A stretch of 64,000 bases of DNA, taken from the NCBI RefSeq assembly GCF_001049495.1, contig NZ_CDWI01000007.1:124001-188000 (forward strand), in the 5' to 3' direction. The notes beneath the pieces are model-generated. The model was not told the origin of the DNA. It saw only the letters and a list, made by a program, of their open reading frames with translations, and made no database searches. This DNA comes from Microbacterium sp. 3J1 (lineage in GTDB: Bacteria > Actinomycetota > Actinomycetes > Actinomycetales > Microbacteriaceae). Of the stretch, positions 52,226 through 61,340 are shown piece by piece. How positions within the stretch are numbered: position 1 is the first letter of the stretch; every line of letters starts with the position of its first letter. The position numbers and the translations under genes were made by a program.

Positions 52226-52576
52226 CTAACCCTTGTTCCCGAATTCGCTGAGAATCATGTCCTGATACGCACCGAGAGGTACACCGCCTGGGTATTTGTC
52301 GGCCATCTGGTAGCCCAAAGATATCGCAGAGTCATCGAAGCTATCGATCTGCCCTGATGCATCGTCGCCAATATTCGACGCCATGATAGCTTCTTTATCT
52401 CCGACGCCGAAAGATGCCATCATGATGCCGTAATTCACGTTCCCAAATACATCCGCTCGAACCTTGCTGGAGCCGTCGCTGGTCCTCACGTAGAATTGCT
52501 GGTCAGTGCCGCCGGTGTAGCCATAGTCTTGCAGAATGTAGGGCTTCGCGTCCCAAACACCGTCGGTATGTATCAT
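52226..52576 (-). CDS. orphan polymorphic toxin type 44-like domain
   Basis: 116 residues. The segment RADVFGNVNYGIMMASFGVG, then DDSAISLGYQMADKYPGG, resembles the toxin_44 (Ntox44) domain, a predicted nuclease-type tip with the FGN-NYG signature. A stop codon lies two codons upstream of the ATG, so there is no RHS carrier. No clear ribosome site or -10 box. Probably a recombination-ready tip or a remnant. Confidence 0.5.
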   Translation of the reverse strand: MIHTDGVWDAKPYILQDYGYTGGTDQQFYVRTSDGSSKVRADVFGNVNYGIMMASFGVGDKEAIMASNIGDDASGQIDSFDDSAISLGYQMADKYPGGVPLGAYQDMILSEFGNKG

Positions 52577-52691
52577 TCTCTAATTCGCAGCAACTAGTTC
52601 AGGTACTCGTGCAAGAACGAGATGCTCCGCTGGGCAGGCGTCGCCATGGCGAGTGCCGCTGGGTGGTCACCCGCGTCCGCGTCGGGCGTCG

Positions 52692-54746
52692 TCAGCTGTG
52701 CGCGCGCCTCCGTCGGATCATGGCGGCGCCGACCACAGCGAGGAACGCCCCGGTCAGGGCAGCCATCCCGGGCGCTTCGGCACCGGTGTCGGCCAGACCT
52801 CGCGGAGCGGTCGTCGCTTCTCCGATCACTGCCGGAGCGCTGATCACGGCTGCCGCGGTCACGCGCAGAGGCACACTCGCCTGAACAGTCGCACCTGCAC
52901 CCAGCGCCACGAGAGTGTGGGCGCCGGCCGGAGCGGATGTCGGAATCCGCAGCGTCCCGCTGATCCGCCCGTCCGCATCAGCGGTCAGCGTTCCCAGCGC
53001 GAGAGGATCCGAATGCAACTCGAAGGCCACCGTCTCACCCGCGACGAAGCCCCTGCCGCTGATGAGCAGGTCTCCGCCCGCGCGGACCGAATCGACGGCG
53101 AGCGTCAGCTCGGGCGCGGGTTCGGGTTCGGGCTCCGTGCACGTCGCATCGAGCGCGACGTCGATGCCGGCGAGAACGTCTCCCTCGGCGAGTTCCACCG
53201 ACTGGGCGCCCTCGATCGACGATGACCCTCCGTAGTACTGGGCGCAGAAGCCGTCGGCGAAGACGCCGATGCGGTAGGCGCCGGCGGGGAGCGGTCCCCC
53301 CTCGGCCTGCTCGGGCAATCCGGTGCCGAACCTGTAGTCGGATCCGGTTGCCGCTCGAGCGACCTCGCGCCACTCTCCGCCGCTCCAGAGATACGCGACG
53401 ACGTCCGCTCCCGATCCCGGCACCTCCGATCCGTCTGCCGTGATGGTTCCGCCGATATCGCCTCCCAGCGACAGATCGAAGTCGACCCCCGTCGCGTCCG
53501 CGGACTCCCCGACAGTGACGTCCGTCGCCTCGGACCTCGTGTCGGCCCTGTCGTAGAACTGCTTGGCGTACACCGGTTCGTATGCGCTCCCGTAGGCGCT
53601 GACTGTGTAGGTGCCGGGCCGCAGCATCACTTCATAGTGGCCGGACGAGTCCGTGTAGGCCATGCCCTGGCCCAGGAGGCCGTCCTGCCAGATCTCGACG
53701 ACCGCGTCGGCGAGAGGCAGGCCGTCAGCGAGCACAGTGCCGATGATGGCCACCGCTCGGTCGAGCTCAGCGCTCAGGGTCAGCGACTGCCCTGATGCGA
53801 TCGTGACGGGCGTAGCCTCGGCGCTGGTGGCCGAGTTCTCCCAGTACTCGCTCAGAACGCGCGAATCGTAGCTCGTGAACTGGACCTCGTACGCGCCTGG
53901 CGCCACCGCCAGGCGGTACGAGCCGTCGGGTGCGATCGGAGAACTGAAGTAGTTCCCGCCTCCGGACGCCGACACGGTGCCGAAGACAGGAGACCCGTCG
54001 GCGGTGGTCACCGTACCTGAGATCGCCGACGCCCCGACGAGGCTCGCATCGATGCCGGAGGACTCCGACCCCGCGTCGACTCTCACACCGGTCGCCGCCG
54101 TCGGGGTGAGGGCTTCCTCCCAGTACTCGTCGGACAGTGATTCGTCCGGCGCGTCGAACTTCACGGTGTACGTCGCCGCCGGGAGTCCGACTGCCTGATA
54201 CGTGCCGTCTGCAGCGGTGATCGCCATCGCCGGCGAGACCAGGAACGAGTCGGGCGACAGCTGCACGTGAACCCCCGCGACCGGAGCGTCGTCGCTCTCG
54301 CGCGTCACTCGACCGGAGATGCTCCCGCCCCGCTCCAGCGACGCGTCGATGCCGCTGATCTCCTCGCCTCCGAGGACGGTGATCCGTTGCGCCCTGTCCC
54401 ACGATCGCGCGTCGTCCCAGTACTCGGTGATGAATCCGGCGCCGCTCGTGTCGGTCGTGAAGCGCACGGTGTACTCGCCCGGCTGCAGACCCGGAACGGC
54501 GTATCCGCCGTCCGTACCCGTGACGGCGACGCCGCCCTGGGTGAAGTCCGCGCTGGTGACGTAGACCGACACGTTCTCGAGCGGTGTCCCGTCGTCCTGG
54601 CGCGAGACCGTTCCCGAGATCGTCGTCGTCTGCTCTTCTTCAGCGGCGGCACTCACCGGCGCCCCGACCGCGAGCGCCAGTACCGCGGCCCCTGCCATCA
54701 GAGAGCGGAGCACTGCTCGCCTGATCGAACGTGACGTCATCATCAT
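52692..54746 (-). CDS. secreted Ig-like (CarboxypepD_reg) repeat adhesin with LAXTG sorting signal
   Basis: 684 residues. Signal peptide (LMAGAAVLALAVGAPVSAAA), then about five prealbumin-like repeats each with YTVRF/YEVQF-type strands and an aromatic EYWDDA, EYWEEA, EYWENS or QFYDRA turn, then an Ig-like domain (LAVDSVRAGGDLLISGRGF). The C-terminus is LADTG, a hydrophobic helix and RRRRAHS: this is a LAXTG signal for class E sortases of high-GC actinobacteria. It should be covalently wall-anchored. Three successive ATGs (54746, 54743, 54740) follow AAGGGATG. Confidence 0.85.
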   Translation of the reverse strand: MMMTSRSIRRAVLRSLMAGAAVLALAVGAPVSAAAEEEQTTTISGTVSRQDDGTPLENVSVYVTSADFTQGGVAVTGTDGGYAVPGLQPGEYTVRFTTDTSGAGFITEYWDDARSWDRAQRITVLGGEEISGIDASLERGGSISGRVTRESDDAPVAGVHVQLSPDSFLVSPAMAITAADGTYQAVGLPAATYTVKFDAPDESLSDEYWEEALTPTAATGVRVDAGSESSGIDASLVGASAISGTVTTADGSPVFGTVSASGGGNYFSSPIAPDGSYRLAVAPGAYEVQFTSYDSRVLSEYWENSATSAEATPVTIASGQSLTLSAELDRAVAIIGTVLADGLPLADAVVEIWQDGLLGQGMAYTDSSGHYEVMLRPGTYTVSAYGSAYEPVYAKQFYDRADTRSEATDVTVGESADATGVDFDLSLGGDIGGTITADGSEVPGSGADVVAYLWSGGEWREVARAATGSDYRFGTGLPEQAEGGPLPAGAYRIGVFADGFCAQYYGGSSSIEGAQSVELAEGDVLAGIDVALDATCTEPEPEPAPELTLAVDSVRAGGDLLISGRGFVAGETVAFELHSDPLALGTLTADADGRISGTLRIPTSAPAGAHTLVALGAGATVQASVPLRVTAAAVISAPAVIGEATTAPRGLADTGAEAPGMAALTGAFLAVVGAAMIRRRRAHS

Positions 54747-54797
54747 CCCTTGTTCGTGGGCACGTCCGAAGCGCTCGCGCTGTCACATGACCAGGTG

Positions 54798-54829
54798 GAT
54801 CGGATGTGCCGACAGAGCGGCATCCGATC
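54798..54829. terminator. hairpin between DHFR-like gene and adhesin
   Basis: GATCGGAT (54798-54805) pairs with ATCCGATC (54822-54829), with a small bulge and inner GCCG/CGGC pairs and a six-base loop. Could terminate the DHFR-like transcript before the adhesin gene. Confidence 0.5.
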
Positions 54830-54877
54830 TGAATCTAGGGGATCACGACATAGGAAAGGAATAGTCGATACTCAGGA

Positions 54878-55504
54878 CTAATCCGCGAAGGTCCCGACTT
54901 CCGGCACTCGGTCCGTGCGTCCATAGCGCAGCAGCAGCACGCCCTCGTCGTCCGGAGCGGGTGGCTCCAGCAACCCGAGCACCGACGGCAGCGCGTCGTC
55001 GCCGAAGACCTTCTTGCCGGCGCCGAGCAGGATCGGGTAGACCCAGAGGTTCAACTCGTCGAACAGGCCCTCGGCGAGCAGCGAGTGCACGAGATCGATG
55101 CTGCCGATGACGTGCACCTCGTCGTGGCGCTCCCGGAGATCGGCGATCTCGGCGGCGAGATCATCGCCGACGCGCACGCTGCCCTGCCACGGCAGGTCGA
55201 GATCCGCTTCCCTCGTCGCGACGTACTTCGGCACGCGGTCGAAGAGCCGGCCGATCTCTCCCGACGGCCCATCCGTGTGATGCGGCCAGTACGAGGCGAA
55301 GATGTCGTACGTCCGGCGTCCGAGCAGCAGGGCGTCGAGCCGCTGCATCCCCTTCGCGACACCCTCACCCATGCGGGACGACGGGTACCCGGCCTGCCAG
55401 CCGCTGAAGCGGAATCCTCCGGAGGTGTCCTCGTCGACGCCGCCCGGTCCTTGCGCGACCCCGTCGAGAGTGGTGAAGAGATCGATCAAGATACGTCCGG
55501 TCAT
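54878..55504 (-). CDS. dihydrofolate reductase-fold (RibD C-like) protein
   Basis: 208 residues from ATG 55504, with AAGGAG upstream. Blocks GRILIDLFTTLDGVAQGPGG, LLLGRRTYDIFASYWP and EVHVIGSIDLVHSLL plus LNLWVYPILLGAGKKVF are those of the RibD_C/YyaP-YwjB branch of DHFR-like reductases. Substrate unknown; true DHFR activity is unlikely. Confidence 0.88.
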   Translation of the reverse strand: MTGRILIDLFTTLDGVAQGPGGVDEDTSGGFRFSGWQAGYPSSRMGEGVAKGMQRLDALLLGRRTYDIFASYWPHHTDGPSGEIGRLFDRVPKYVATREADLDLPWQGSVRVGDDLAAEIADLRERHDEVHVIGSIDLVHSLLAEGLFDELNLWVYPILLGAGKKVFGDDALPSVLGLLEPPAPDDEGVLLLRYGRTDRVPEVGTFAD

Positions 55505-55542
55505 GGCAGTGCTCCTTCGCACAGGTAGGGGACGACAGGTTG

Positions 55543-56235
55543 TCACACGATGACGGGGTCCTTCAGCGGCGCGATGTGGAACGTCCGCGCGAACGATTCG
55601 AGGTGCGCGACCTCGCCGCGCACCACGTCGAGCTCCTCCTGCTCGATCGCCTCGGCCGGGGTGATCTCGCCGGCGATCAGTCGACGGATGCCGGGGCCGG
55701 CGACGATGACGGCATCCGGCTCCCCGTCGGGGATGCGTCCGTCGACGGGTGGCGCCGGCGGCGCGATCTGCGCGACCATCAGCTGTCCGCCGTTCACCGA
55801 CGCGCGGAGCGCCACATCACCGACATGCAGCTCGTACTCCGCGTCGTCGGCGGCATCGGGTCGGAATGCCGTGCGCAGCGCCATCGTGAGGGAGGCGCCG
55901 GTGACGATGTCGCCGTCTTCGGGCTCCCCCATGGCCTGGAAGCCCCAGCGGCCCAACGCGAGGACGACGGGTTCGAGCGCCCGGCCGTAGGACGTCAGCT
56001 CGTACACGAGTCCGCAGTTCATGAGCGGCACCCGACGAACCAGGCCACCCTCCTGCAACTCCTTCAGGCGCGCCGACAGGATGTTGGTGGGGATGCGCGG
56101 CAGGCCCTGCTTGAGGTCGGTGTAGCGACGAGGGCCGACGAGCAGGTCGCGGACGATGAGCATCGCCCACCGCTCCCCGATCAGCTCGACGGCGGTCGTC
56201 ACACCGCAGTACTGGCCGTAGCTGCGCGCCGCCAT
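55543..56235 (-). CDS. HxlR-family transcriptional regulator with C-terminal SCP2-like domain
   Basis: 230 residues. HxlR winged helix: YCGVTTAVELIGERWAMLIV, GPRRYTDLKQGLPRIPTNIL and LVRRVPLMNCGLVYELT; the cysteines may sense redox or electrophiles. The C-terminal half resembles a sterol-carrier-like domain. Start overlaps the VOC stop by one base (TGATG). It likely controls its own operon via the dyad at 56737. Confidence 0.88.
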   Translation of the reverse strand: MAARSYGQYCGVTTAVELIGERWAMLIVRDLLVGPRRYTDLKQGLPRIPTNILSARLKELQEGGLVRRVPLMNCGLVYELTSYGRALEPVVLALGRWGFQAMGEPEDGDIVTGASLTMALRTAFRPDAADDAEYELHVGDVALRASVNGGQLMVAQIAPPAPPVDGRIPDGEPDAVIVAGPGIRRLIAGEITPAEAIEQEELDVVRGEVAHLESFARTFHIAPLKDPVIV

Positions 56236-56672
56236 CAGGACGCGGCGCTCTGCTCCGCGATCGGCTCGGGCCCGTTCTCGGCCGCCTCCGGAGTCATGTA
56301 GACGAACTCCAGGACGTTGCCGTCGGGGTCCTCGAGGTCGCGGGAGTACATGAACCCGTAGTCCTGCGGATCCTTGGGCTCGGAGCCGCCGGCCGCGAGA
56401 CCCGATGCCAGCACCGCGTCGACCTCGTCACGGGACTCGCGGCTGATGGCGACGAGCACCTGTGCGGCCTCCTTCGGATCCACCACGGTCTTGTCCGTGA
56501 AGGTGCCGAAGAAGTCGCGGGTCAGGATCATGAAGTAGACGTCGTCGCTCCACACGACGCAGGCGGCGTTCTCGTCGGTGAACAGCGGATTGATGTCGCA
56601 GCCGAGCGCCGTGTAGAACGCCTTGGCGCGCTCGAGGTCGGTGCTGGGCAGGTTGACGAAGACCTTGGTCAC
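56235..56672 (-). CDS. VOC/glyoxalase-fold protein
   Basis: 145 residues from GTG 56672, with GAGGAG upstream. One VOC unit pair: KVFVNLPSTDLERAKAFYTALG at the N-terminus and YSRDLEDPDGNVLEFVYM at the C-terminus. Could be a small antibiotic-binding or dioxygenase-like protein; activity unknown. First gene of an operon with hxlR. The frame upstream overlaps the operator and is not used. Confidence 0.88.
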   Translation of the reverse strand: MTKVFVNLPSTDLERAKAFYTALGCDINPLFTDENAACVVWSDDVYFMILTRDFFGTFTDKTVVDPKEAAQVLVAISRESRDEVDAVLASGLAAGGSEPKDPQDYGFMYSRDLEDPDGNVLEFVYMTPEAAENGPEPIAEQSAAS

Positions 56673-56736
56673 GATGACTCCTCTGTCGATGGTGAACTCT
56701 TCGGGCCGGCGTCTCGGCGACCCGATGGAGACAATG

Positions 56737-56770
56737 CTTGCAAATAACAAGTGGGCTTGTCAATAGCAAG
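56737..56770 (-). promoter_or_regulatory. large dyad operator over the VOC-hxlR promoter
   Basis: CTTGCAAATAACAAG and CTTGTCAATAGCAAG form a dyad with 12 of 15 matching pairs around TGGG, in an AT-rich island. The coding strand has TTGACA (56763-56758) and, 18 bases on, AAGCAT, so the palindrome covers the promoter. It fits autoregulation by the HxlR protein. Confidence 0.65.
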
Positions 56771-56775
56771 TACGG

Positions 56776-57975
56776 TCACTCGCCGACGGCGGCATCCGTC
56801 CGAGTCCGCAGACCGAGGAGCGCCAGCGCGCCGGCACCCGCCGTGAGCGCGGCCACGACTCCCAGCCCCACTCCGGGAACGGATGCCGTCGCCACGGCCC
56901 CCGCCACGAGTGGTCCGCCCGCATCCCCCAGCTCGCGCCCGAGCTCGGCGCTGCCCATGGTGCGCCCCATCCGGTCGGCGGGTGTGGATGCCGCGAGATG
57001 GGAGAACGCGACGGGCGTCGCGGTGCCCACGCCGAGGCCGACGAGCAGTGCCGTCGCCACGAGCACCACGGCCTCGCCGGAGAGCGCAGAGATCCCGATC
57101 CCGACGGCGATCAGCGCGAGGCCGCCGACCGTGCCGAGCCGCACCGAGAGACGCCCCCGATCGTGGGCCGCCCCGATGAGCGGCTGCGCGAGGCTCGACG
57201 CGATCGCCAGCACCGTCACGATCGCCATGCTGCCGACCGTGCCGAGCCCCGCCTGACGTCCGAGCAGCGGGAGGAAGCCCACTGCGACCGCGAGCGCGCC
57301 GGTCGTCGCCGCGAGCACGAGCGTGGGCACGAGGAATCCCGGCGCCAGGAGCTCACGGCCGAGGTCGACCAGGGTCACGCGCGTGCGCGGCAGCACCGGC
57401 ACGCGCGGCACGGCGATCGCCACCCATACCGCCGCGGCGAGACCGAGCACCGCCAGAGCCCAGAACAGCGCCGGCATCCCACCCCACACGATGAGCACCG
57501 CGCCGAGCAGAGGGCCGAGCGCGTAGCCGAGGCTCTTCCACGATCCGTAGCGGCCGAAGTACCTCCCGCGGGTGGAGGCACCGGTGAGCCGGGCGACGGC
57601 GGCGGAGGACGACGGCGAGAACGCGGATGCCGCGGCGCCCTGCCCGAGGCGTCCGATGACGAGTCCGATCATCCCGGGGACGACGGCTCCCACGACGGAG
57701 AACGCGGAGAACGCGAGGAGACCGCCGACGATCACGGGCCGCACGCCGATCCGGTCGCTCAGGGCGCCGAACAGCGGCTTGAGCAGCACCTCGGCGAGGT
57801 CGTACAGCGCGAGCGTGAACCCGAACGCGAGCAGCGTCCAGCCGAGGTCCTCGGTCTCGGCGCCGAGGGCCGCCGCGATGCCGTGCGCGCCGAAGGCAGT
57901 GGTGAAGCCGGCGAGATACAACGGAGCGAGGCGGGGCGCCGAGGATGTCGAGGTCACGGAGGGCGTCGAGGTCAC
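56776..57975 (-). CDS. MFS transporter, 12-helix
   Basis: 399 residues from GTG 57975; a second GTG six codons in lies within a small repeat (VTSTPSVTSTSS). Motif A-like LFGALSDRIGVRPVIVGG follows TM2, and SWKSLGYALGPLLGAVLIVW is in TM5. Drug or sugar efflux is likely, exact substrate unknown. Its 3' end is next to the HxlR operator, but transcription runs from its own start, divergent from the kinase gene. Confidence 0.85.
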   Translation of the reverse strand: MTSTPSVTSTSSAPRLAPLYLAGFTTAFGAHGIAAALGAETEDLGWTLLAFGFTLALYDLAEVLLKPLFGALSDRIGVRPVIVGGLLAFSAFSVVGAVVPGMIGLVIGRLGQGAAASAFSPSSSAAVARLTGASTRGRYFGRYGSWKSLGYALGPLLGAVLIVWGGMPALFWALAVLGLAAAVWVAIAVPRVPVLPRTRVTLVDLGRELLAPGFLVPTLVLAATTGALAVAVGFLPLLGRQAGLGTVGSMAIVTVLAIASSLAQPLIGAAHDRGRLSVRLGTVGGLALIAVGIGISALSGEAVVLVATALLVGLGVGTATPVAFSHLAASTPADRMGRTMGSAELGRELGDAGGPLVAGAVATASVPGVGLGVVAALTAGAGALALLGLRTRTDAAVGE

Positions 57976-58048
57976 GCTCGATTCTCGCAGGCCACGATCC
58001 GTCGCACGGGGGATGCCGCGGCATCCGCCGCCCCCGTAGGTTGGAGCA

Positions 58049-59353
58049 ATGTCCGCAGTGCCGTTCACCCGCACCCCGAGCGCACGCGAGATGCGGGGCG
58101 ACCTCGTGCTCGCGGCGATCATGTTCGTCGGAGCGGTGCTCAGCGCCGCCCTGTCGACGGTGGCCGAGATCTACGGCGACACAAGAGCCGAACCCTGGAC
58201 GGCGCTCGTGTACGCGGTCGCCGTGACGGCTCCGCTCGCGGTGCGTCGCCGCTGGCCAGGGCCGGTGGCCGTCGCCGTCTGCGTCGCGTACTTCCTCGCG
58301 ATCTCGTTCCAGGTGCCCGAGATCTACGTGGGCAACATCGCCATGTTCGTGTCGCTGTACACGGTCGGCGCCTGGATGGCGAACCGGCGGGCGGCCATGA
58401 TCGTGCGGGTCGCGATCATCGTCGGCATGTTCGTCTGGCTGATCATCACGATGTACCGCGAGGCGATCGACGAGGCCGCCGCCGCGGATGTCGCCGCAGG
58501 GCTGCTCTCGCCCTACGTCGCGTTCATGCTCATCCAGATCCTCTTGAACGTCCTGTACTTCGGCGGCGCGTACTACTTCGGCGAGCGCTCCTGGAACGCC
58601 GCGCAGGCCAGGCAGATTCTCGAGCAGCGCACGGCCGAGCTCGAGCAGGAGCGCGAGGTCACGGCCGCGCAGGCCGTGGCACTCGACCGGGTGCGCATCG
58701 CCAGGGAGCTGCACGACGTGGTCGCGCACCACGTCTCGGTGATGGGTGTGCAGGCCGGAGCAGCGCGTCTCGTGATCGATCAGGATCCCGAGCGGGCGAA
58801 GACGATCCTCACCGGCATCGAGGGGTCGGCGCGCGACGCCATCCAGGAGCTGCGGCAGCTGCTCGAGACCCTGCGCACCCCGGGCGGGGAGACGATGGAT
58901 GCCGCGTCGACGGTGACCCTCGACGACATCGGCGAGCTGGTCGAGGCGTCGACGGAGGCCGGACTCGCGACCGACTACGCCGTGATCGGCGAACCGACCC
59001 CGGTGCCGTCGATCGTCGCGGTCAACCTGTACCGGATCACGCAGGAGTCGCTCACCAACGCCCGCCGCCACGCGGGAGTCGGCGCGACCGCCGACGTCCG
59101 GGTGCGATACGACTCCGACGGCGTCGAGGTCGAGATCGTGAACACCGGCCGCACCGTCGCGGCGCTGCGCCCCGGGCTCGGCCAGCTCGGCATGAGAGAG
59201 CGCGCGGCGGCGTCGGGCGGCACGCTCGAGGTGACGCCCCGCCCCTCCGGAGGGCTGCGGGTCCGCGCGCGTGTCCCTCTCGCGCAGGCGCCGGGTTCGC
59301 CGGAGTCCGCGAGGCCGGCACCTGCCCCGAGTGAAGCGAGCACGTCTCGATGA
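58049..59353 (+). CDS. NarL-type sensor histidine kinase
   Basis: 434 residues. Six membrane helices in the first 190, then HisKA_3 with the phospho-His in IARELHDVVAHHVSVMGVQ, and a HATPase domain (YRITQESLTNARRHAG; GLGQLGMRERAAASGG). ATG follows TAGGTT by six bases. Overlaps the regulator start (ATGA). Confidence 0.92.
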   Translation: MSAVPFTRTPSAREMRGDLVLAAIMFVGAVLSAALSTVAEIYGDTRAEPWTALVYAVAVTAPLAVRRRWPGPVAVAVCVAYFLAISFQVPEIYVGNIAMFVSLYTVGAWMANRRAAMIVRVAIIVGMFVWLIITMYREAIDEAAAADVAAGLLSPYVAFMLIQILLNVLYFGGAYYFGERSWNAAQARQILEQRTAELEQEREVTAAQAVALDRVRIARELHDVVAHHVSVMGVQAGAARLVIDQDPERAKTILTGIEGSARDAIQELRQLLETLRTPGGETMDAASTVTLDDIGELVEASTEAGLATDYAVIGEPTPVPSIVAVNLYRITQESLTNARRHAGVGATADVRVRYDSDGVEVEIVNTGRTVAALRPGLGQLGMRERAAASGGTLEVTPRPSGGLRVRARVPLAQAPGSPESARPAPAPSEASTSR

Positions 59354-60084
59354 CCGCGTCCGCCCCGACCATCCGCGTGCTGCTCGTCGATGACCATGCC
59401 ATGCTGCGCGCCGGCTTCCGCACGATCCTCGACACCCAGCCCGACATCACGGTCGTCGGCGAGGCGGCCACCGGAGCCGAGGCCGTGGAGCAGGCATCCG
59501 CTCTTCATCCAGACGTCATCACGATGGACGTCCAGATGCCCGACATGGACGGCATCGAGGCGACCCGGCGCATCGTGTCCGACCCCGAGATCGGGGCGGC
59601 GATCGCCATCGTCACGACCTTCGACCGCGACGACTACCTGTACCAGGCGCTGGATGCGGGGGCGAGCGGCTTCCTGCTCAAGAACGCCGGAGCCGACGAC
59701 CTCATCTCGGCCGTCCGGGCCCTGGCCGCGGGCGACGGGATGCTGGCACCCGAGGTGACCCGCCGCGTCCTTTCCCGGTTCGCGGCGGCGGCGGAACCTG
59801 CGGGTGCGGAGCCTGCGGGTACGGCTCCAGCGGGTGCGGCTCCAGCGGCCGCGCCGGCAGAGCCGGCGCCGCGGGTCGCGATGACGCTGGTCGATCCGCT
59901 CACCGACCGGGAGGCCGAGGTCCTGGTGCTGCTGGCCGACGCCCGCAGCAACGCTGAGATCGCGCGCGCCCTCTTCATCGGCGAGGCGACGGTGAAGACG
60001 CACGTCTCGCGCATCCTGCAGAAGCTCGGCGCACGTGATCGGGTGCAGGCCGTGGTGCTGGCGCACCGCATGGGCCTCGCCTGA
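59350..60084 (+). CDS. NarL/FixJ-type response regulator
   Basis: 244 residues. Receiver with LLVDDHAMLRAGFRTIL, phospho-Asp in VITMDVQMPDMDG and Lys in GFLLKNAG; LuxR-type HTH at the C-terminus (LTDREAEVLVLLADARSNAE; VKTHVSRILQKLG). The linker holds a 15-bp microsatellite coding EPAGA-type repeats, so its length may vary. Targets unknown; the BenE or ABC genes downstream are possible. Confidence 0.92.
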   Translation: MTASAPTIRVLLVDDHAMLRAGFRTILDTQPDITVVGEAATGAEAVEQASALHPDVITMDVQMPDMDGIEATRRIVSDPEIGAAIAIVTTFDRDDYLYQALDAGASGFLLKNAGADDLISAVRALAAGDGMLAPEVTRRVLSRFAAAAEPAGAEPAGTAPAGAAPAAAPAEPAPRVAMTLVDPLTDREAEVLVLLADARSNAEIARALFIGEATVKTHVSRILQKLGARDRVQAVVLAHRMGLA

Positions 60085-60134
60085 CCCGACCCTGCCCGCC
60101 CTGCCCCGGGGCGCGATCCCGATACTGTCGGAGG

Positions 60135-61331
60135 ATGCCGACCGCTCCCCTGTCCCGCCCGATCCTGGCCGGCGTCGTCACCGCGCTCGTGGGCTTCACG
60201 AGCTCGTTCGCCGTGGTGCTGACGGGGCTCGGCGCGGTCGGGGCGACGCCCGCGCAGGCGGCGAGCGGTCTGCTCGCCGTGAGCCTCACGATGGGCGTCG
60301 CCTGCATCGTGCTCGCCTGGCGGTACCGGATGCCGATCACCGCGGCATGGTCCACGCCCGGCGCCGCACTGCTTGCCGCCACGGGCGCCGTCGAGGGCGG
60401 GTGGTCCGCCGCGGTCGGCGCATTCCTCGTGACGGCCGCACTGATCCTCCTCACCGCGCTGTGGCCGGCGCTCGGGGCGTTGATCGCCCGCATCCCGCCG
60501 TCGATCGCCCAGGCCATGCTCGCCGGTGTACTCCTTCCGCTCTGCCTCGCACCGATCACGGGTCTCGTGGCCAACCCGTGGGGCGTGGTGCCCGTCGTGC
60601 TCACCTGGCTCGTGTTCGCCCGCCTCGCCCCGCGCTGGGCCGTGCCGCTCGCGTTCGTCGCCGCCGCGGTCGTCGTCGCCGTCTCCCTGGCGCAGGCCGG
60701 GGCTCCCGTCGACGGCGGCCTTCTCGTGCCGCGACTCGAACTCACCGCCCCCACCCTCACCCTCGGGGCGCTGGTCGGCATCGCCCTGCCCCTGTTCATC
60801 GTCACGATGGCGTCGCAGAACGTGCCCGGCATCGCGATCATGCGCAGCTTCGGCTACGAGGTGCCCTGGCGGCCCGCCATGCTCGTCACGGGTCTCGGCA
60901 CCGCCGCCGGAGCGACGGCGGGCGGGCACGCGATCAATCTCGCGGCGATCAGCGCAGCGCTCGCCGCCTCGCCCGATGCCGACCCCGATCCGCGGCGGCG
61001 GTGGGTCGCCGGAGTGTCGACAGGAGCGTCGTATCTCATTCTCGGCGGGTTCTCGGCCGCCTTCGCCGCCCTCGTGTTGCTGGCTCCCGAGGCCGTCATC
61101 CCGGCGGTCGCCGGCCTCGCCCTCTTGGGCGCATTCGGGGCATCGGTGCAGCAGGCCATCGACGACCCGGGCGAGCGCCTCCCCGCCGTCGTGACCTTTC
61201 TCGTGGCCGCCTCGGGCATCGCGGTCCTCGGGGTGAGCGCGGCCTTCTGGGCGCTGGCGGCCGGACTGCTCGTACGACTGGTGCTGCACGTCGGGCGTCG
61301 CCCTCCGCAGGAACCCGGCCGCTCGGGCTAG
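60135..61331 (+). CDS. benE: benzoate/H+ symporter (BenE family)
   Basis: 398 residues, about eleven membrane segments. BenE hallmarks: YRMPITAAWSTPGAALLAA near residue 63 and VTMASQNVPGIAIMRSFGY in the second half, with GGHAINLAAISAA. Proton-driven aromatic acid uptake is the family role; no aromatic catabolic genes are near. ATG follows TACTGT by six bases. Confidence 0.88.
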   Translation: MPTAPLSRPILAGVVTALVGFTSSFAVVLTGLGAVGATPAQAASGLLAVSLTMGVACIVLAWRYRMPITAAWSTPGAALLAATGAVEGGWSAAVGAFLVTAALILLTALWPALGALIARIPPSIAQAMLAGVLLPLCLAPITGLVANPWGVVPVVLTWLVFARLAPRWAVPLAFVAAAVVVAVSLAQAGAPVDGGLLVPRLELTAPTLTLGALVGIALPLFIVTMASQNVPGIAIMRSFGYEVPWRPAMLVTGLGTAAGATAGGHAINLAAISAALAASPDADPDPRRRWVAGVSTGASYLILGGFSAAFAALVLLAPEAVIPAVAGLALLGAFGASVQQAIDDPGERLPAVVTFLVAASGIAVLGVSAAFWALAAGLLVRLVLHVGRRPPQEPGRSG

Positions 61332-61340
61332 CGTGGGTGC

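Noticed and set aside
52609..53235. Plus-strand frames opposite the adhesin
   Set aside because: Antisense to a clear signal-peptide and sortase-signal protein, with Arg/Ser-rich shadow composition.
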